A stretch of 23,481 nt of DNA from UBA2882 sp964619485 (GCA_964619485.1 CAZUCI010000053.1:1-23481); one strand, 5' to 3'; shown: positions 13,336 through 22,464, counted from the stretch's first letter. The notes: generated by a model from the sequence alone, not told the origin. Numbers and translations: made by a program.

Positions 13336-14262
13336 TTGGTAGAGGAAAAACTGAATCTTACCTATTACGGTGGAACAGATATTTATAGTGATGGAGCGAT
13401 TGAAGATGTGCTGTTGGATATTGCCAGGGAGCATTCGGAGGAAGAGCTGAATCAGGTAATCGCCAGAACAAAAGACTGGGCGATTCTCTATCATTTTTCT
13501 CATATTCGCCAGAATATTGTGTCCTGGCTTCCCATGTCAAAAAGTGACAGCGTATTGGAGGTTGGCTCAGGCTGTGGAGCGATCACAGGTGCACTGGCTG
13601 CCAAGGCCGGAAAGGTAACCTGTATCGATTTGTCCAAAAAGAGAAGTCTGGTCAATGCATATCGCAATCGGGACTATGACAATTTTGAGATTATGGTTGG
13701 CAATTTTAAGGATATCGAGCCAAATTTGCCTCAGACCTATGATTATATTACTCTGATTGGCGTTTTTGAGTACGGGGAAGCATATATTGGCGGAAAGACT
13801 CCTTATATAGATTTCCTCAATATTTTAAAGAAGCATTTAAAGCCAGGCGGAAAGCTGGTCATTGCTATTGAAAACCGCATGGGCTACAAATATTACGCAG
13901 GCTGCAGAGAGGATCACTTTGGCACGCTGTTTGAGGGTGTGAATGGTTATCCGGCATCAAGCGGTGTGAAGACCTTTTCCAAAACCGAGCTGGAGGAGCT
14001 GTTTCAAACCTGCGGTCTGACAAATTATAAGTTTTATTATCCTTATCCGGACTATAAGCTGCCAAGGGTGATTTATTCTGATGAATTCCTGCCAAAGGTT
14101 GGGGAGCTTCGCATGAATCACGAAAATTATGACAGAAACCGTATTGCCATGTTCCAGGACGACAAGGTGTTAGATGATTTTGTAAAAGAGGGTATGTTCC
14201 CACAGTTCTCTAATTCCTACATGGTTGTTTTGGAGCGGGATTCAAAGGAAATGGGAGAGTAA
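13336..14262 (+). CDS. Class I SAM methyltransferase of WbdD/WsaE type
   Basis: 308 aa. TTG 13336 is taken as start because AGGAGG lies 7 nt upstream. The SAM-binding loop is VLEVGSGCGAITG (G77-G81), with the acidic residue of motif II in VTCIDLSKK, motif IV at YDYITLIGVFEYGEA and motif post-I at LKPGGKLVIAIENRMG. The block ENRMGYKYYAGCREDHFGTL, then FSKTELEELF and YPYPDYKLP, is the pattern I recall from methyltransferase domains in O-antigen terminators (WbdD) and the S-layer glycan protein WsaE. It is followed at 3 nt by a gene whose first domain looks like a kinase. In WbdD the methyltransferase and kinase are fused; here they are separate but adjacent and coupled. Likely job: methylating a sugar or a phosphate at the growing chain end. 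Acceptor unknown. Confidence 0.8.
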   Translation: MVEEKLNLTYYGGTDIYSDGAIEDVLLDIAREHSEEELNQVIARTKDWAILYHFSHIRQNIVSWLPMSKSDSVLEVGSGCGAITGALAAKAGKVTCIDLSKKRSLVNAYRNRDYDNFEIMVGNFKDIEPNLPQTYDYITLIGVFEYGEAYIGGKTPYIDFLNILKKHLKPGGKLVIAIENRMGYKYYAGCREDHFGTLFEGVNGYPASSGVKTFSKTELEELFQTCGLTNYKFYYPYPDYKLPRVIYSDEFLPKVGELRMNHENYDRNRIAMFQDDKVLDDFVKEGMFPQFSNSYMVVLERDSKEMGE

Positions 14263-14264
14263 GA

Positions 14265-17200
14265 ATGGAAGTAATTTTCAGTAAGTTTTCCAATGACAGA
14301 AGAGCAGAATATGCAATCCGCACGGATATTTACAAGGATGTGGATGGATGCAAATATGTAAAGAAGATTCCATGCTTTAAACAGGGAGAGGACCATGTGG
14401 GTTCCCTTCCACGTTTTGAGCAGGAATTAAGAGAAAAATATAGTGGTACTGTATATGAGCCGAACAGAATTGTAGAAAAGGATGGGGAGGCTTTTTTTGA
14501 GTTTTTACAGGGAAAAAGCCTGGAAACACTTTTGGATGACCAGTTAGCACATGGTAACCTGGATCAGGCGGCAGCACTTCTTATGGAGTATGTTGCAGAT
14601 GTGGAAAAAGCAAATGATGCAGCGGACTTTGTCATGACGGAAGCCTTTGAAGAGGTGTTTGGTTCACCGGCTCTGCCTGCCGGACTTCGCTGTGGAGCTG
14701 TCACTAATATTGATATGATTCCGGCCAATGTATTTCTCGGAGCAGAGAAGAAGGTTTTTATCGATTATGAGTGGACCTTTGAATTTCCGGTGCCGGCGCA
14801 TTATGTGTTATACCGTATTCTTCATTATTATATTGAGGGAAATGAAACAAGGACAGTTTTACGTGACTATCATTTGATGGAAAAGACTGGGATTACAACA
14901 GAGGAGCAGGAGGCCTATGCACTCATGGAGCAGTCCTTTCAGGCCTATATTATCGGGGAGAAAAAGCCACTGTGGCAGCTTCATAAAGATATTGTTAAGC
15001 CGGAGCTTTCCATTCCGGATATGCTTCATGTAAGAAATATGGTTCGCTTCCAGGTGTTCTTTGACTATGGGGAAGGACTTGATGTAGATGGCTTGCAAAC
15101 CTTTGAGCTTGGTGCAGACGACAATGGTTATCTGCATGTAACTCTGGAGCTCCCTGTGGGAGTGAAAATGGTTCGTATGGACCCGGGCGATGATTCCTGT
15201 GTGGTTTTACTGCAGGAGGCCTTTGGTATTATTCCGATTGAGAACCGCAGAAAGCCAAAGCGTTATGCCCTGAACAGTCATACCAATGCCTCTGTGGAGG
15301 GAAAGGATGCTTTTCTCTTTGGAGAGACCGATCCGCAGCTTTACTTTGATGAAATCCGCGAGGGAACAAAGACATTACAGATTACCTTATCTGTGATGCG
15401 TGATTATAAATTTGACCGTCTGACTGATTTTACAAGAAGGGCGGTAAACAGCCGTAATTCTGCCCGTAATTATGATGAGCTGGAGTATCATTATTTTACA
15501 GCCATGCGTCTGAAGGCTGATCTGGAAAAGCAGGTTGCAGACCTGAATCGCCGTACCAGTGATGCGGAGAGTAAGCTTGTGCATATTTACCGCAGTGTGC
15601 CATATAAGCTGACGAAACCTTTCCGCATGGTAAAGAGTGGAGCAAAAACTCTTTTGGTTGGAACGCCGGTAAGAAGGGTCCGCTTTGATTCCTTCAAAAT
15701 GCGTTTGAAGGGTAAATCCGGAGCTGCAATAAAAGCATTTAAGGAAGCAGAGTATAACCGCAGAAGGACAGAGCATATTCAGGGGAAACTTGACCGTATG
15801 TCTCTGCCGGAGACGCTCTCCTCACAGAGAGAAGAAACTGGGAATGATACGCTTTTGTTCAGTATTCTTGTGCCGGTTTACAACACCCCGGACGAGTATC
15901 TGATTGAGATGATTGAGTCTGTGTTAGCCCAGAGCTACGAGCATTTTGAGCTCTGTATTGCCGACGGCAGTGACAAGGCACATAAACAGGTTGGAAAGAC
16001 CTGCAAAGCATACGCACAGCTGGATTCCAGAATTAAGTATAAAAAGCTAAAGGATAACAGGGGAATTGCCGAGAATACCAACCAGGCACTTTCACTTGCA
16101 ACCGGCGATTATATTGCCCTGTTTGACCACGACGATTTCCTGCATCCGGAGGCTCTTTACTGTATGGCAAAGGCCATTAAAGAGACCGGGGCAGAGTATG
16201 TATACACGGATGAGGTTGTTTTCTATGATGAAGAGATGAAGGAACTGGTTTATCATTTAAAACCCGATTTCTCACCGGACTTTTTGAGAGGATTGAACTA
16301 TATCTGTCATTTTTCCGCTTTTTCCAGAAAGCTTATGGAAAGAGTCGGAGTATTTCGCAGTGAGTGTGACGGCAGTCAGGATTATGATATGACACTGCGC
16401 CTCACAGAGATTGCAAACAGGGTATATCATATTCCGAGAGTTCTCTATTTCTGGCGTTCTCATCCGGGCTCGGTTGCCTCCGGTATTTCAGCTAAGACCT
16501 ATTGCGTGGAAAGTGCCAAGAAGGCCTTGAGGGATCACCTGGACAGAACCGGTCTGACCGGAACTGTGGAGGATGGTGCATTCCCAACAACTTATCGAAT
16601 CCGCTATGAGCTGAAGGAGCGTCCACTGATTTCTATTGTGATTCCAAACAAGGACCATGTGGATGATCTTGATATCTGTCTGAAATCGGTATTTGAGATT
16701 TCTACCTATGACAATTTTGAAGTTGTCATTGTGGAAAATGGCAGTGAAGAGAAGGCTACCTTTGCCTACTATGAGGAGCTTAAGGAAACCTACGGTGACA
16801 GACTCCGTGTGATTACCTGGGATCAGGGCTTTAACTATGCGGCAATCAATAACTTTGGCGCAAAGGAAGCAAAGGGAGAATATTTACTTTTATTAAATAA
16901 TGATATTGAAGTCATCACTCCGGATTGGATGGAGGAGATGCTGATGTATGCACAGCGCAGCGAGGTTGCGGCTGTCGGACCAATGCTCTACTATGAAAAT
17001 GATACCATTCAGCACGCCGGCGTGATTATGGGTGTTGCCGGTGCGGCCGGTCATTCCCACAAGTATGTAAAGCGTGGCACCACCGGCTATTTATGCAGAC
17101 TGGCTGTGGCAGAGGAGGTTTCCGGTGTGACCGGAGCCTGCATGCTGATTGCCAAAGAGAAATTCTGGGCAGTCGGAGGTCTGGACGAGAGCTTTGCAGT

Positions 17201-17477
17201 GGCCTACAATGACGTGGATTTCTGCTGCCGTCTGTTAGAGGCTGGTTACCTGAATGTGTTTACACCATTTGCTGAGTTATATCATTATGAATCCCTGAGC
17301 CGCGGCTATGAGGATACCCCGGAGAAGATGGAGCGTTTTCACAGAGAGCGGAATCATCTCCTTGAACGGCATAAAGCAATCATTGAAAATGGAGATCCAT
17401 ACTATAATCCGGCACTGACGCTGGAGAGTGAGGATTATGCACCGGCGAAGGGCTTTAGTGTATTTGTAAGGGAATAG
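14265..17477 (+). CDS. Multi-domain glycosyltransferase: kinase-like domain, coiled coil, two GT2 domains
   Basis: 1070 aa, ATG 14265 with GGGAGAG just upstream, inside the end of the methyltransferase gene. Residues about 1-255 resemble a protein-kinase-like fold: CKYVKKIPCF (ATP lysine), RFEQELREKY (helix C glutamate), EFLQGKSLETLL (hinge), NIDMIPANVFL (D150, N155, catalytic loop) and FIDYEW (D167, metal). Residues about 260-395 are beta-rich with VRMDPGDDSCVVLL. Residues about 400-440 are a coiled coil (YHYFTAMRLKADLEKQVADL). Then GT2 domain 1 (about 526-760: SILVPVYNTPDEYL, IADGSD, LFDHDDFLHPEAL with D621-D624) and GT2 domain 2 (about 787-1050: SIVIPNKDHVDDL, LLLLNNDIEVITPDW with N878-D880, AYNDVDFCCRLLEAGY, HYESLSRG). 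Domain 2 resembles rhamnosyltransferases. Kinase plus coiled coil next to a methyltransferase echoes WbdD; methyltransferase plus two GT2s echoes WsaE. The kinase assignment is from motif order only. Confidence 0.8.
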   Translation: MEVIFSKFSNDRRAEYAIRTDIYKDVDGCKYVKKIPCFKQGEDHVGSLPRFEQELREKYSGTVYEPNRIVEKDGEAFFEFLQGKSLETLLDDQLAHGNLDQAAALLMEYVADVEKANDAADFVMTEAFEEVFGSPALPAGLRCGAVTNIDMIPANVFLGAEKKVFIDYEWTFEFPVPAHYVLYRILHYYIEGNETRTVLRDYHLMEKTGITTEEQEAYALMEQSFQAYIIGEKKPLWQLHKDIVKPELSIPDMLHVRNMVRFQVFFDYGEGLDVDGLQTFELGADDNGYLHVTLELPVGVKMVRMDPGDDSCVVLLQEAFGIIPIENRRKPKRYALNSHTNASVEGKDAFLFGETDPQLYFDEIREGTKTLQITLSVMRDYKFDRLTDFTRRAVNSRNSARNYDELEYHYFTAMRLKADLEKQVADLNRRTSDAESKLVHIYRSVPYKLTKPFRMVKSGAKTLLVGTPVRRVRFDSFKMRLKGKSGAAIKAFKEAEYNRRRTEHIQGKLDRMSLPETLSSQREETGNDTLLFSILVPVYNTPDEYLIEMIESVLAQSYEHFELCIADGSDKAHKQVGKTCKAYAQLDSRIKYKKLKDNRGIAENTNQALSLATGDYIALFDHDDFLHPEALYCMAKAIKETGAEYVYTDEVVFYDEEMKELVYHLKPDFSPDFLRGLNYICHFSAFSRKLMERVGVFRSECDGSQDYDMTLRLTEIANRVYHIPRVLYFWRSHPGSVASGISAKTYCVESAKKALRDHLDRTGLTGTVEDGAFPTTYRIRYELKERPLISIVIPNKDHVDDLDICLKSVFEISTYDNFEVVIVENGSEEKATFAYYEELKETYGDRLRVITWDQGFNYAAINNFGAKEAKGEYLLLLNNDIEVITPDWMEEMLMYAQRSEVAAVGPMLYYENDTIQHAGVIMGVAGAAGHSHKYVKRGTTGYLCRLAVAEEVSGVTGACMLIAKEKFWAVGGLDESFAVAYNDVDFCCRLLEAGYLNVFTPFAELYHYESLSRGYEDTPEKMERFHRERNHLLERHKAIIENGDPYYNPALTLESEDYAPAKGFSVFVRE

Positions 17478-17501
17478 TCTGAATAAGAACAAGAGGTAGC
17501 G

Positions 17502-19693
17502 ATGTCTTACGTAATCGGAATACTGATACTTGTTTTGACACTGGGAATTCATCCACTGCTGCTGGGAGCAGCGCTGGTGCCAACAAGGGAAAAAAGAATA
17601 GATGTAAGCTTTTTATATGGCATGCTGGGAGAAATCGCAGCATGTCTTCTTTGGATTACACTGTGCGCGGCAGGTGAGCGTTCTCTTGGCTTTGCATCAA
17701 AGGGCGTGGCTCTTTGGATGCTTCTTTCCTCTGTGGCGGTTATTTTTTATCTGATCAGGAGCAGGGGCTATTTTGCTCTGCCGGAAAGGGAGCTTAAGCC
17801 TCTTTTGACGCAATATCTGCTTCCACTGGGGCTGCTGCTTGTTTTTGCCGGAATTTGTGCTGTGTTTTCCAGGGATTTATCCAGTAATTCGGTACTGGAA
17901 CAGGCGCTTGTCTGGGTACAGAGCAATAGCCTGAATGCAGTTTCACCTTATTCGGGAAGAGAGCTTACGCTTTTCACCGGCTGCAATGGCCTGGCCGGGT
18001 TTTACGCAGTAATTTCCCGGCTGTCCGGGATTCACGTGACACTCATTGGAAAGCTTTTGATGCCTTTTGTTACGGTCATTCTTTTCTTTTTTGCATGGAA
18101 AGAGCTGTGTCATAGCCTGTTTGAAAAGAGAGAGCAGAGAGCAGTGTGGGTGCTTTGTGCACTTTGCCTGCTGTTTGCCGTGAACCGGACTCTGGTTCCG
18201 GGATTACCCCTGGATTTTGCAGGCCTGTGGATTTCACCCTGGAGTGGTGGAAGCCTTTGTGTTTATGTATTTTTGCCGGTTCTTGTTTGGATTCTTTTGA
18301 AGCGCAGATGGCACTGGGACTATGCGGTACTGTTTTTGATTGGCTGTCTGGATATTGTACTTTGCCTGCCTGTGAGTGTATGGTTTACGTGTGGTCAGGA
18401 AATTGGAAGTTTTCAGAACCTGCTTAAGGAGAATGTTGGAAGCTTTGGCTTTATTCTGATTCTTGCTTTTGCTGTAATTCTGCTTTTGTGGGCGCTTCCT
18501 TCTGGGCTGAAACAGATTGGGAAGACGAAACAAAGTAGACAGAACAAAAAAAATGGGCAGACGAAACAAAGTGGACAGCAGCGGCAGAGAAAGCAGACGA
18601 AAAGTTATTTAATCTGTCTGCATGGAGGAATTGCTTTACTGGTGCTTGTCGTTTCATTTGTGACTGGTTCCTGTGCCTTTTCCCGGCTTTCCATGGCAAA
18701 ACCGGACAACCGCTTTAAAATGGATGCACAGGTGATGGAGCTGAGAGAAATGGCAGAGCAGGTTTCCGATGCCAAAATGCTTGCACCGATGGAGGTGGCA
18801 GCCCAGATGCGGGATGGAGATCTGAAGGTGTCACTTTTGTTCGGACCGGAAATTTTGAGTATGGAAAACCAGGAGAATGATTTAAGAATCAAAGAGGCTG
18901 CCGGGGAATTGGTGGATTGCGGATATGATGCGGTGAAGCTGATCCAGCATGGAACGCAGTTTGGCTGCAATTTGATTGTAGCTTATAAAAATCAGGAAAA
19001 TGAGGCTTTATTTCATCAATATGGTTATGCTAAGCTCGGTGAGACAACAGATTATGAGCTCTACCGGTATGTGGGCGAAGCGTTAAATCAGTATGAGATT
19101 ACAGCCTTTATGTCCACAACAGGAAATCAGTCCATGTGCTATGCAATCAGAGACTATGCCGGTCATCTGATTATGGTGGACGGTGGCTGGGTTGAGGACG
19201 AAGACATGGTGCGCGACGTGATCAAGCTCTATGGTGGAAAGNNNNNNNNNNNNNNNNNNNNNNNNNNNNNNNNNNNNNNNNNNNNNNNNNNNNNNNNNNN
19301 NNNNNNNNNNNNNNNNNNNNNNNNNNNNNNNNNNNNNNNNNGGTGGAAAGTAAGGATATCTGCAACGATGGCTCCATGATTTTTAAGCTGTCAGGGCAAC
19401 AGGAATCCATTCTCTTTTTGGGAGATGTGGGAGCCTGCATGTCGGAGGAGCTTCTACAGGCACACAGCGGGGAGCTGAAGTCAGATTATGTGCAGATGGG
19501 ACACCACGGAAACGGTGGTGTGAGTGAGGCTGTGTATCAGGTGATTGCTCCGAAGGCTGCTTTTTTTGACCTGCCGGAAAGTATTATGGAGGACCCACAG
19601 TACAATGCCGTAGTCAAGCAAGCCTGTATGGAGAGCCTTGGCTCTGCAATATTGTCCTATAAGACCGCACCAAATACGGTTGTGATAAAATAA
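17502..19693 (+). CDS. DUF6077-like membrane protein fused to a metallo-beta-lactamase domain (interrupted by assembly gap)
   Basis: Start ATG 17502, five bases after GAGG. The N-terminal part (about 1-530) is a polytopic membrane protein and outer domain paralogous to 9205-11109: compare NAVSPYSGRELTL with YAFSPYTGEPMEL and FGCNLIVAYKNQ with KGCKYVVLDRN. The acidic loop of the paralogue (HTDDDDAWY) is here RDLSSNSVL (124-132), so any GT-C chemistry may be lost. A Lys/Gln-rich linker is at about 341-365. From about residue 531 a metallo-beta-lactamase fold begins (ITAFMSTTGNQSMCYAIRDY, HLIMVDGGW), runs into 100 Ns, and resumes at 19343 with NDGSMIFKL, LFLGDVG and VQMGHHGNGGVSEAVYQVIA, as in ComEC-type domains. 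The frame differs by one across the N-run, which only shows that the gap length is arbitrary. The HxHxDH metal motif should lie in the gap. Function unknown. Confidence 0.7.
18523..18578 (+). repeat. Short direct repeat in the linker of the membrane/MBL gene
   Basis: AGACGAAACAAAGTAGACAG at 18523-18542 and AGACGAAACAAAGTGGACAG at 18559-18578, 19 of 20 identical, 36 bp apart. It encodes repeated KQS-R/G-Q segments in a charged loop. Confidence 0.8.
19242..19341. other. Assembly gap of 100 Ns
   Basis: A round 100-N run, the usual scaffold placeholder. Both edges carry GGTGGAAAG (19233-19241 and 19342-19350). Joining on that overlap would create a TAA in the frame of the upstream gene and leave no room for a metal-binding motif, so real sequence is missing. 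Confidence 0.95.
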
Positions 19694-19708
19694 CAGAAAT
19701 GCTATAAT
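19680..19708 (+). promoter_or_regulatory. Promoter of the rfbC operon
   Basis: TTGTGA (19680-19685), 17-bp spacer, TATAAT (19703-19708). It overlaps the 3' end of the membrane/MBL gene. The leader is about 80 nt and AT-rich. Confidence 0.7.
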
Positions 19709-19796
19709 AATTATCTGTGAAAAGAGAAAAGGTCTGTTGTTTGTTTTACAAATGACTTTTTAATTTTAATGAAAAGATGAAAAAGGAGACAGGAAA

Positions 19797-20357
19797 ATGG
19801 GAAAGATTACAGTAGAAACATGTGAGATTGAAGGTCTGAAGGTGATTACACCAACTGTGTTCGGTGATGAGCGCGGCTATTTTATGGAGACCTATAATTA
19901 TAACGATTTTAAGGAAGCAGGCATTGATGTGGAATTTGTACAGGATAATCAGTCTGCATCCAAGAAGGGTGTTCTTCGTGGTCTGCATTTCCAGATTAAT
20001 TATCCGCAGGATAAGCTTGTCCGCGTTGTTGTGGGAGAGGTTTTTGATGTGGCTGTTGACTTGAGAGAGGGCTCTAAGACCTATGGAAAATGGTTTGGGG
20101 TTAAGCTGTCTGCAGAGAACAAAAAGCAGTTTTTTATTCCAAAGAACTTTGCTCACGGATTTATTGTATTATCTGATCATGCTGAGTTTACTTATAAATG
20201 TACCGATTTTTATCATCCAAATGATGAGGGTGGTCTGCTCTGGTCTGATCCAAAGATTGGTGTGGAATGGCCAATGCCGGAGGGTATGACCGTGGCTGAC
20301 CTCACAATCTCTGACAAGGATACCAAATGGGGCGGAATTGATACTTACAAAAAATAA
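19797..20357 (+). CDS. rfbC: dTDP-4-dehydrorhamnose 3,5-epimerase
   Basis: 186 aa, the normal length; ATG 19797 follows AAAGGAGACAGG. It converts dTDP-4-dehydro-6-deoxy-glucose to dTDP-4-dehydro-L-rhamnose, the third step of dTDP-L-rhamnose synthesis in the cytoplasm. Motifs of the RmlC cupin are all present: DERGYFMETYN, FVQDNQSASKKGVLRGLHFQ with catalytic His64, KLVRVVVGEVFDVAVDLREG, PKNFAHGFIVLSD, and FTYKCTDFYHP with the catalytic Tyr133, then DEGGLLWSDPKIGVEWP. No rfbA, rfbB or rfbD is visible in the window, so these lie elsewhere or beyond the edge. It starts its own transcript and is followed at 13 nt by a GT2 gene. Its presence suggests that rhamnose is part of the glycan built here. 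Confidence 0.96.
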   Translation: MGKITVETCEIEGLKVITPTVFGDERGYFMETYNYNDFKEAGIDVEFVQDNQSASKKGVLRGLHFQINYPQDKLVRVVVGEVFDVAVDLREGSKTYGKWFGVKLSAENKKQFFIPKNFAHGFIVLSDHAEFTYKCTDFYHPNDEGGLLWSDPKIGVEWPMPEGMTVADLTISDKDTKWGGIDTYKK

Positions 20358-20370
20358 GGAGGGCGTATTT

Positions 20371-22464
20371 TTGAATCCTACCGCATTACTTTCACAGTAT
20401 CTTTTGAAAAAGGCATATCAAAACTATTTGATTCAGGTGGAGGATTTGACGACTCCCTATGAACATTGGATAGAGGAAAACGAAAAAGACAGGGACCCAG
20501 TTGATGGGTCCTTCTTTGAGTTTATGTCTTTTTCTGATTTTACAGACAGAATCAGAAGTGGAAATATTGATTTTTCAAGGAAGTTTATCTGTATTGCAGA
20601 TTCACAGGGAACAGCAGCCTTTCCGGAGAAAAAATGGAAGAGGGCATTCGAAGAAAAGGTTGCCCTGGCCTATGCTGATGAGGATCTTATGGATGAGAAG
20701 AGCGGCAGACGCTATGGGGCCTGGTTTAAACCGGGGGAGAGCCCTGATACGCTGCTGTCTTTCTTTTACTATGGCAGTATTCTGTTTTTGAATACAGAAT
20801 TTTTAAAGAGTGTTTTTCCGGAGTATCGGCCGTCCTTTGACTTGAGCTCGTGTTCAGACAGACAGTGTCTCTATGACTTTATTGCCTTTTTCAGTGAAAA
20901 AATTCAGGGCACAGACTACGAAATCTGTCACATTCCGCAGGTTTTATTCCATGGAAAGGGAAGTGATTACAAAGAGGAGGACCCTAAAAAGCCGGAGGTC
21001 GTGAACACAGGGGCTTACTGGGGCTTTGAATCGGAGTATGATGCACTGAAGCTTGCGGCGGCAAAGCGCAGAGTAGAGTATGCTCAGGAGTGCATTACCC
21101 ACTTAGAACCGAAGATTCGTGAAATCAGGAGAGAATCGGGCATTTATCATGTGCCCTGTTATGATATCAGGGGAGAGAAGCCAATGGTTTCGGTGGTGAT
21201 TCCATCAAAGGATCATCCGGAGGTTCTTGGCAGATGCGTGGAGAGCTTTTGCCGACTGACGGAATACCCCAACTATGAATTTGTCGTGGTGGATAACGGA
21301 AGCAGCGCAGAGAACAGGGCTGCTGTGGAGCAGCTGGCTGACAGGGTGAGAAGCCAGGGGCACAGCTTTAGCTATCTCTATGAGCCCATGGAGTTTAACT
21401 TCTCCAAAATGTGTAATCTGGGTGTGGAAAAGACCCATGGAGCATTGCTCCTTTTGTTAAATGATGATATGGAGATTGTAGATCCGGCCTGGCTTTCCGT
21501 CCTGGCGGGACAGGCTTTATGTCCCTGGGTGGGCGCTGTTGGAGCAAAGCTGCTTTATCCGGACAGTGATCTGATTCAGCATGTGGGCATTTCAAATCTG
21601 CCCGTTGGACCTGCCCATAAGCTTTTGAAGGAGCATGATGCCATCGATTATTACTATGGCAGAAATGTGCTGCCCTACGATATGGTAGGTGTGACAGCGG
21701 CCTGTCTCATGGTGGAGAAGGAGAAATATCTCCGGGCTGGTGGTCTTCCGGAGGAGATCAGCATTTCCTACAATGATGTAGGCCTCAATTTTGGCTTGCA
21801 GGAAATCGGCTGCAATAATATTATCAGAAACGATGTCATCTGTTTTCATCATGAGTCGTTGAGTCGTGGCGATGACAGGATGGATGAGGAAAAATGGAAC
21901 AGGCTTTTGCAGGAAAAGGATGTGCTCTACAGAATGCATCCTGGATTCAAGGGTGTTGATCCTTATTATACGGGGAATTTGGCAGGCTTTAAGCATAAGT
22001 ATTTCTGCAGCTATCTCTATCCGTATGAGAGAAGAAATTCCTTCAGTGCCCTGCGTCCGTTTCGTAAGCAGATTAAAGAAGAGTGGCATAACAACTGTCT
22101 GGTGTTGAATTTAGAGCATGTGAGACTGGAGCGAAAGCTGGATCTTGAAGAGGAACGGGATGTTTACTGGATTGAAGGCTGGAGCTATGTGTTAGGCATG
22201 GATAACTGCCGATATAAGAGAACTCTGCTTTTAACGGATGAAAAGGGTGTTACCAGGGAAGTGGAGATGTGGAACCGCTACCGCGGGGATGTGGTAGATA
22301 TTTTGCCGGAACAGACCAATGTGGCACTGGCCGGCTTCAGTGCCAGAATTCGGATGGAACAGTTATCTGAGGGTAACTATACACTATCCATGCTCTACAG
22401 TGACAGATGCTCCAGACAGAAGCTTTATAAAGAGTGTGAGACTAAGGTTGAAATAAAGAGATAA
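20371..22464 (+). CDS. Two-module GT2 glycosyltransferase with beta-rich C-terminal domain
   Basis: 697 aa. I take TTG 20371 as the start because AAGGAGG (20356-20362) is 8 nt upstream; the earlier TTG at 20338 lies inside rfbC and has no site. Residues about 30-230 look like a degenerate GT-A module: LAYADEDLMDEKSGRRYGAW and FKPGESPDTLLSFFYYGSIL resemble the middle of GT2 enzymes, but the N-terminal nucleotide-binding strand is not recognisable. Residues about 271-555 are a full GT2 module: SVVIPSKDHPEVLGRCVESF, VVVDNGSS, LLLLNDDMEIVDPAW (N364-D366), SYNDVGLNFGLQEIG and FHHESLSRGDD. Residues about 575-697 form a beta-rich domain (YWIEGWSYVLG, GFSARIRMEQLSEGNYTLSM) of a kind often found at the end of such enzymes, possibly sugar-binding. 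It may add rhamnose or another sugar to the chain in the cytoplasm. Specificity cannot be told from sequence. Confidence 0.85.
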   Translation: MNPTALLSQYLLKKAYQNYLIQVEDLTTPYEHWIEENEKDRDPVDGSFFEFMSFSDFTDRIRSGNIDFSRKFICIADSQGTAAFPEKKWKRAFEEKVALAYADEDLMDEKSGRRYGAWFKPGESPDTLLSFFYYGSILFLNTEFLKSVFPEYRPSFDLSSCSDRQCLYDFIAFFSEKIQGTDYEICHIPQVLFHGKGSDYKEEDPKKPEVVNTGAYWGFESEYDALKLAAAKRRVEYAQECITHLEPKIREIRRESGIYHVPCYDIRGEKPMVSVVIPSKDHPEVLGRCVESFCRLTEYPNYEFVVVDNGSSAENRAAVEQLADRVRSQGHSFSYLYEPMEFNFSKMCNLGVEKTHGALLLLLNDDMEIVDPAWLSVLAGQALCPWVGAVGAKLLYPDSDLIQHVGISNLPVGPAHKLLKEHDAIDYYYGRNVLPYDMVGVTAACLMVEKEKYLRAGGLPEEISISYNDVGLNFGLQEIGCNNIIRNDVICFHHESLSRGDDRMDEEKWNRLLQEKDVLYRMHPGFKGVDPYYTGNLAGFKHKYFCSYLYPYERRNSFSALRPFRKQIKEEWHNNCLVLNLEHVRLERKLDLEEERDVYWIEGWSYVLGMDNCRYKRTLLLTDEKGVTREVEMWNRYRGDVVDILPEQTNVALAGFSARIRMEQLSEGNYTLSMLYSDRCSRQKLYKECETKVEIKR

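Noticed and set aside
19342..19379. Reading the upstream frame through the N-run to a stop at 19379
   Set aside because: The N-run length is arbitrary; the metallo-beta-lactamase continuation is in the other frame, from 19343.
21592..22089. 165-codon minus-strand frame
   Set aside because: It lies wholly inside the GT2 gene, whose plus-strand motifs (SYNDVGLNF, HHESLSRG) are unmistakable.
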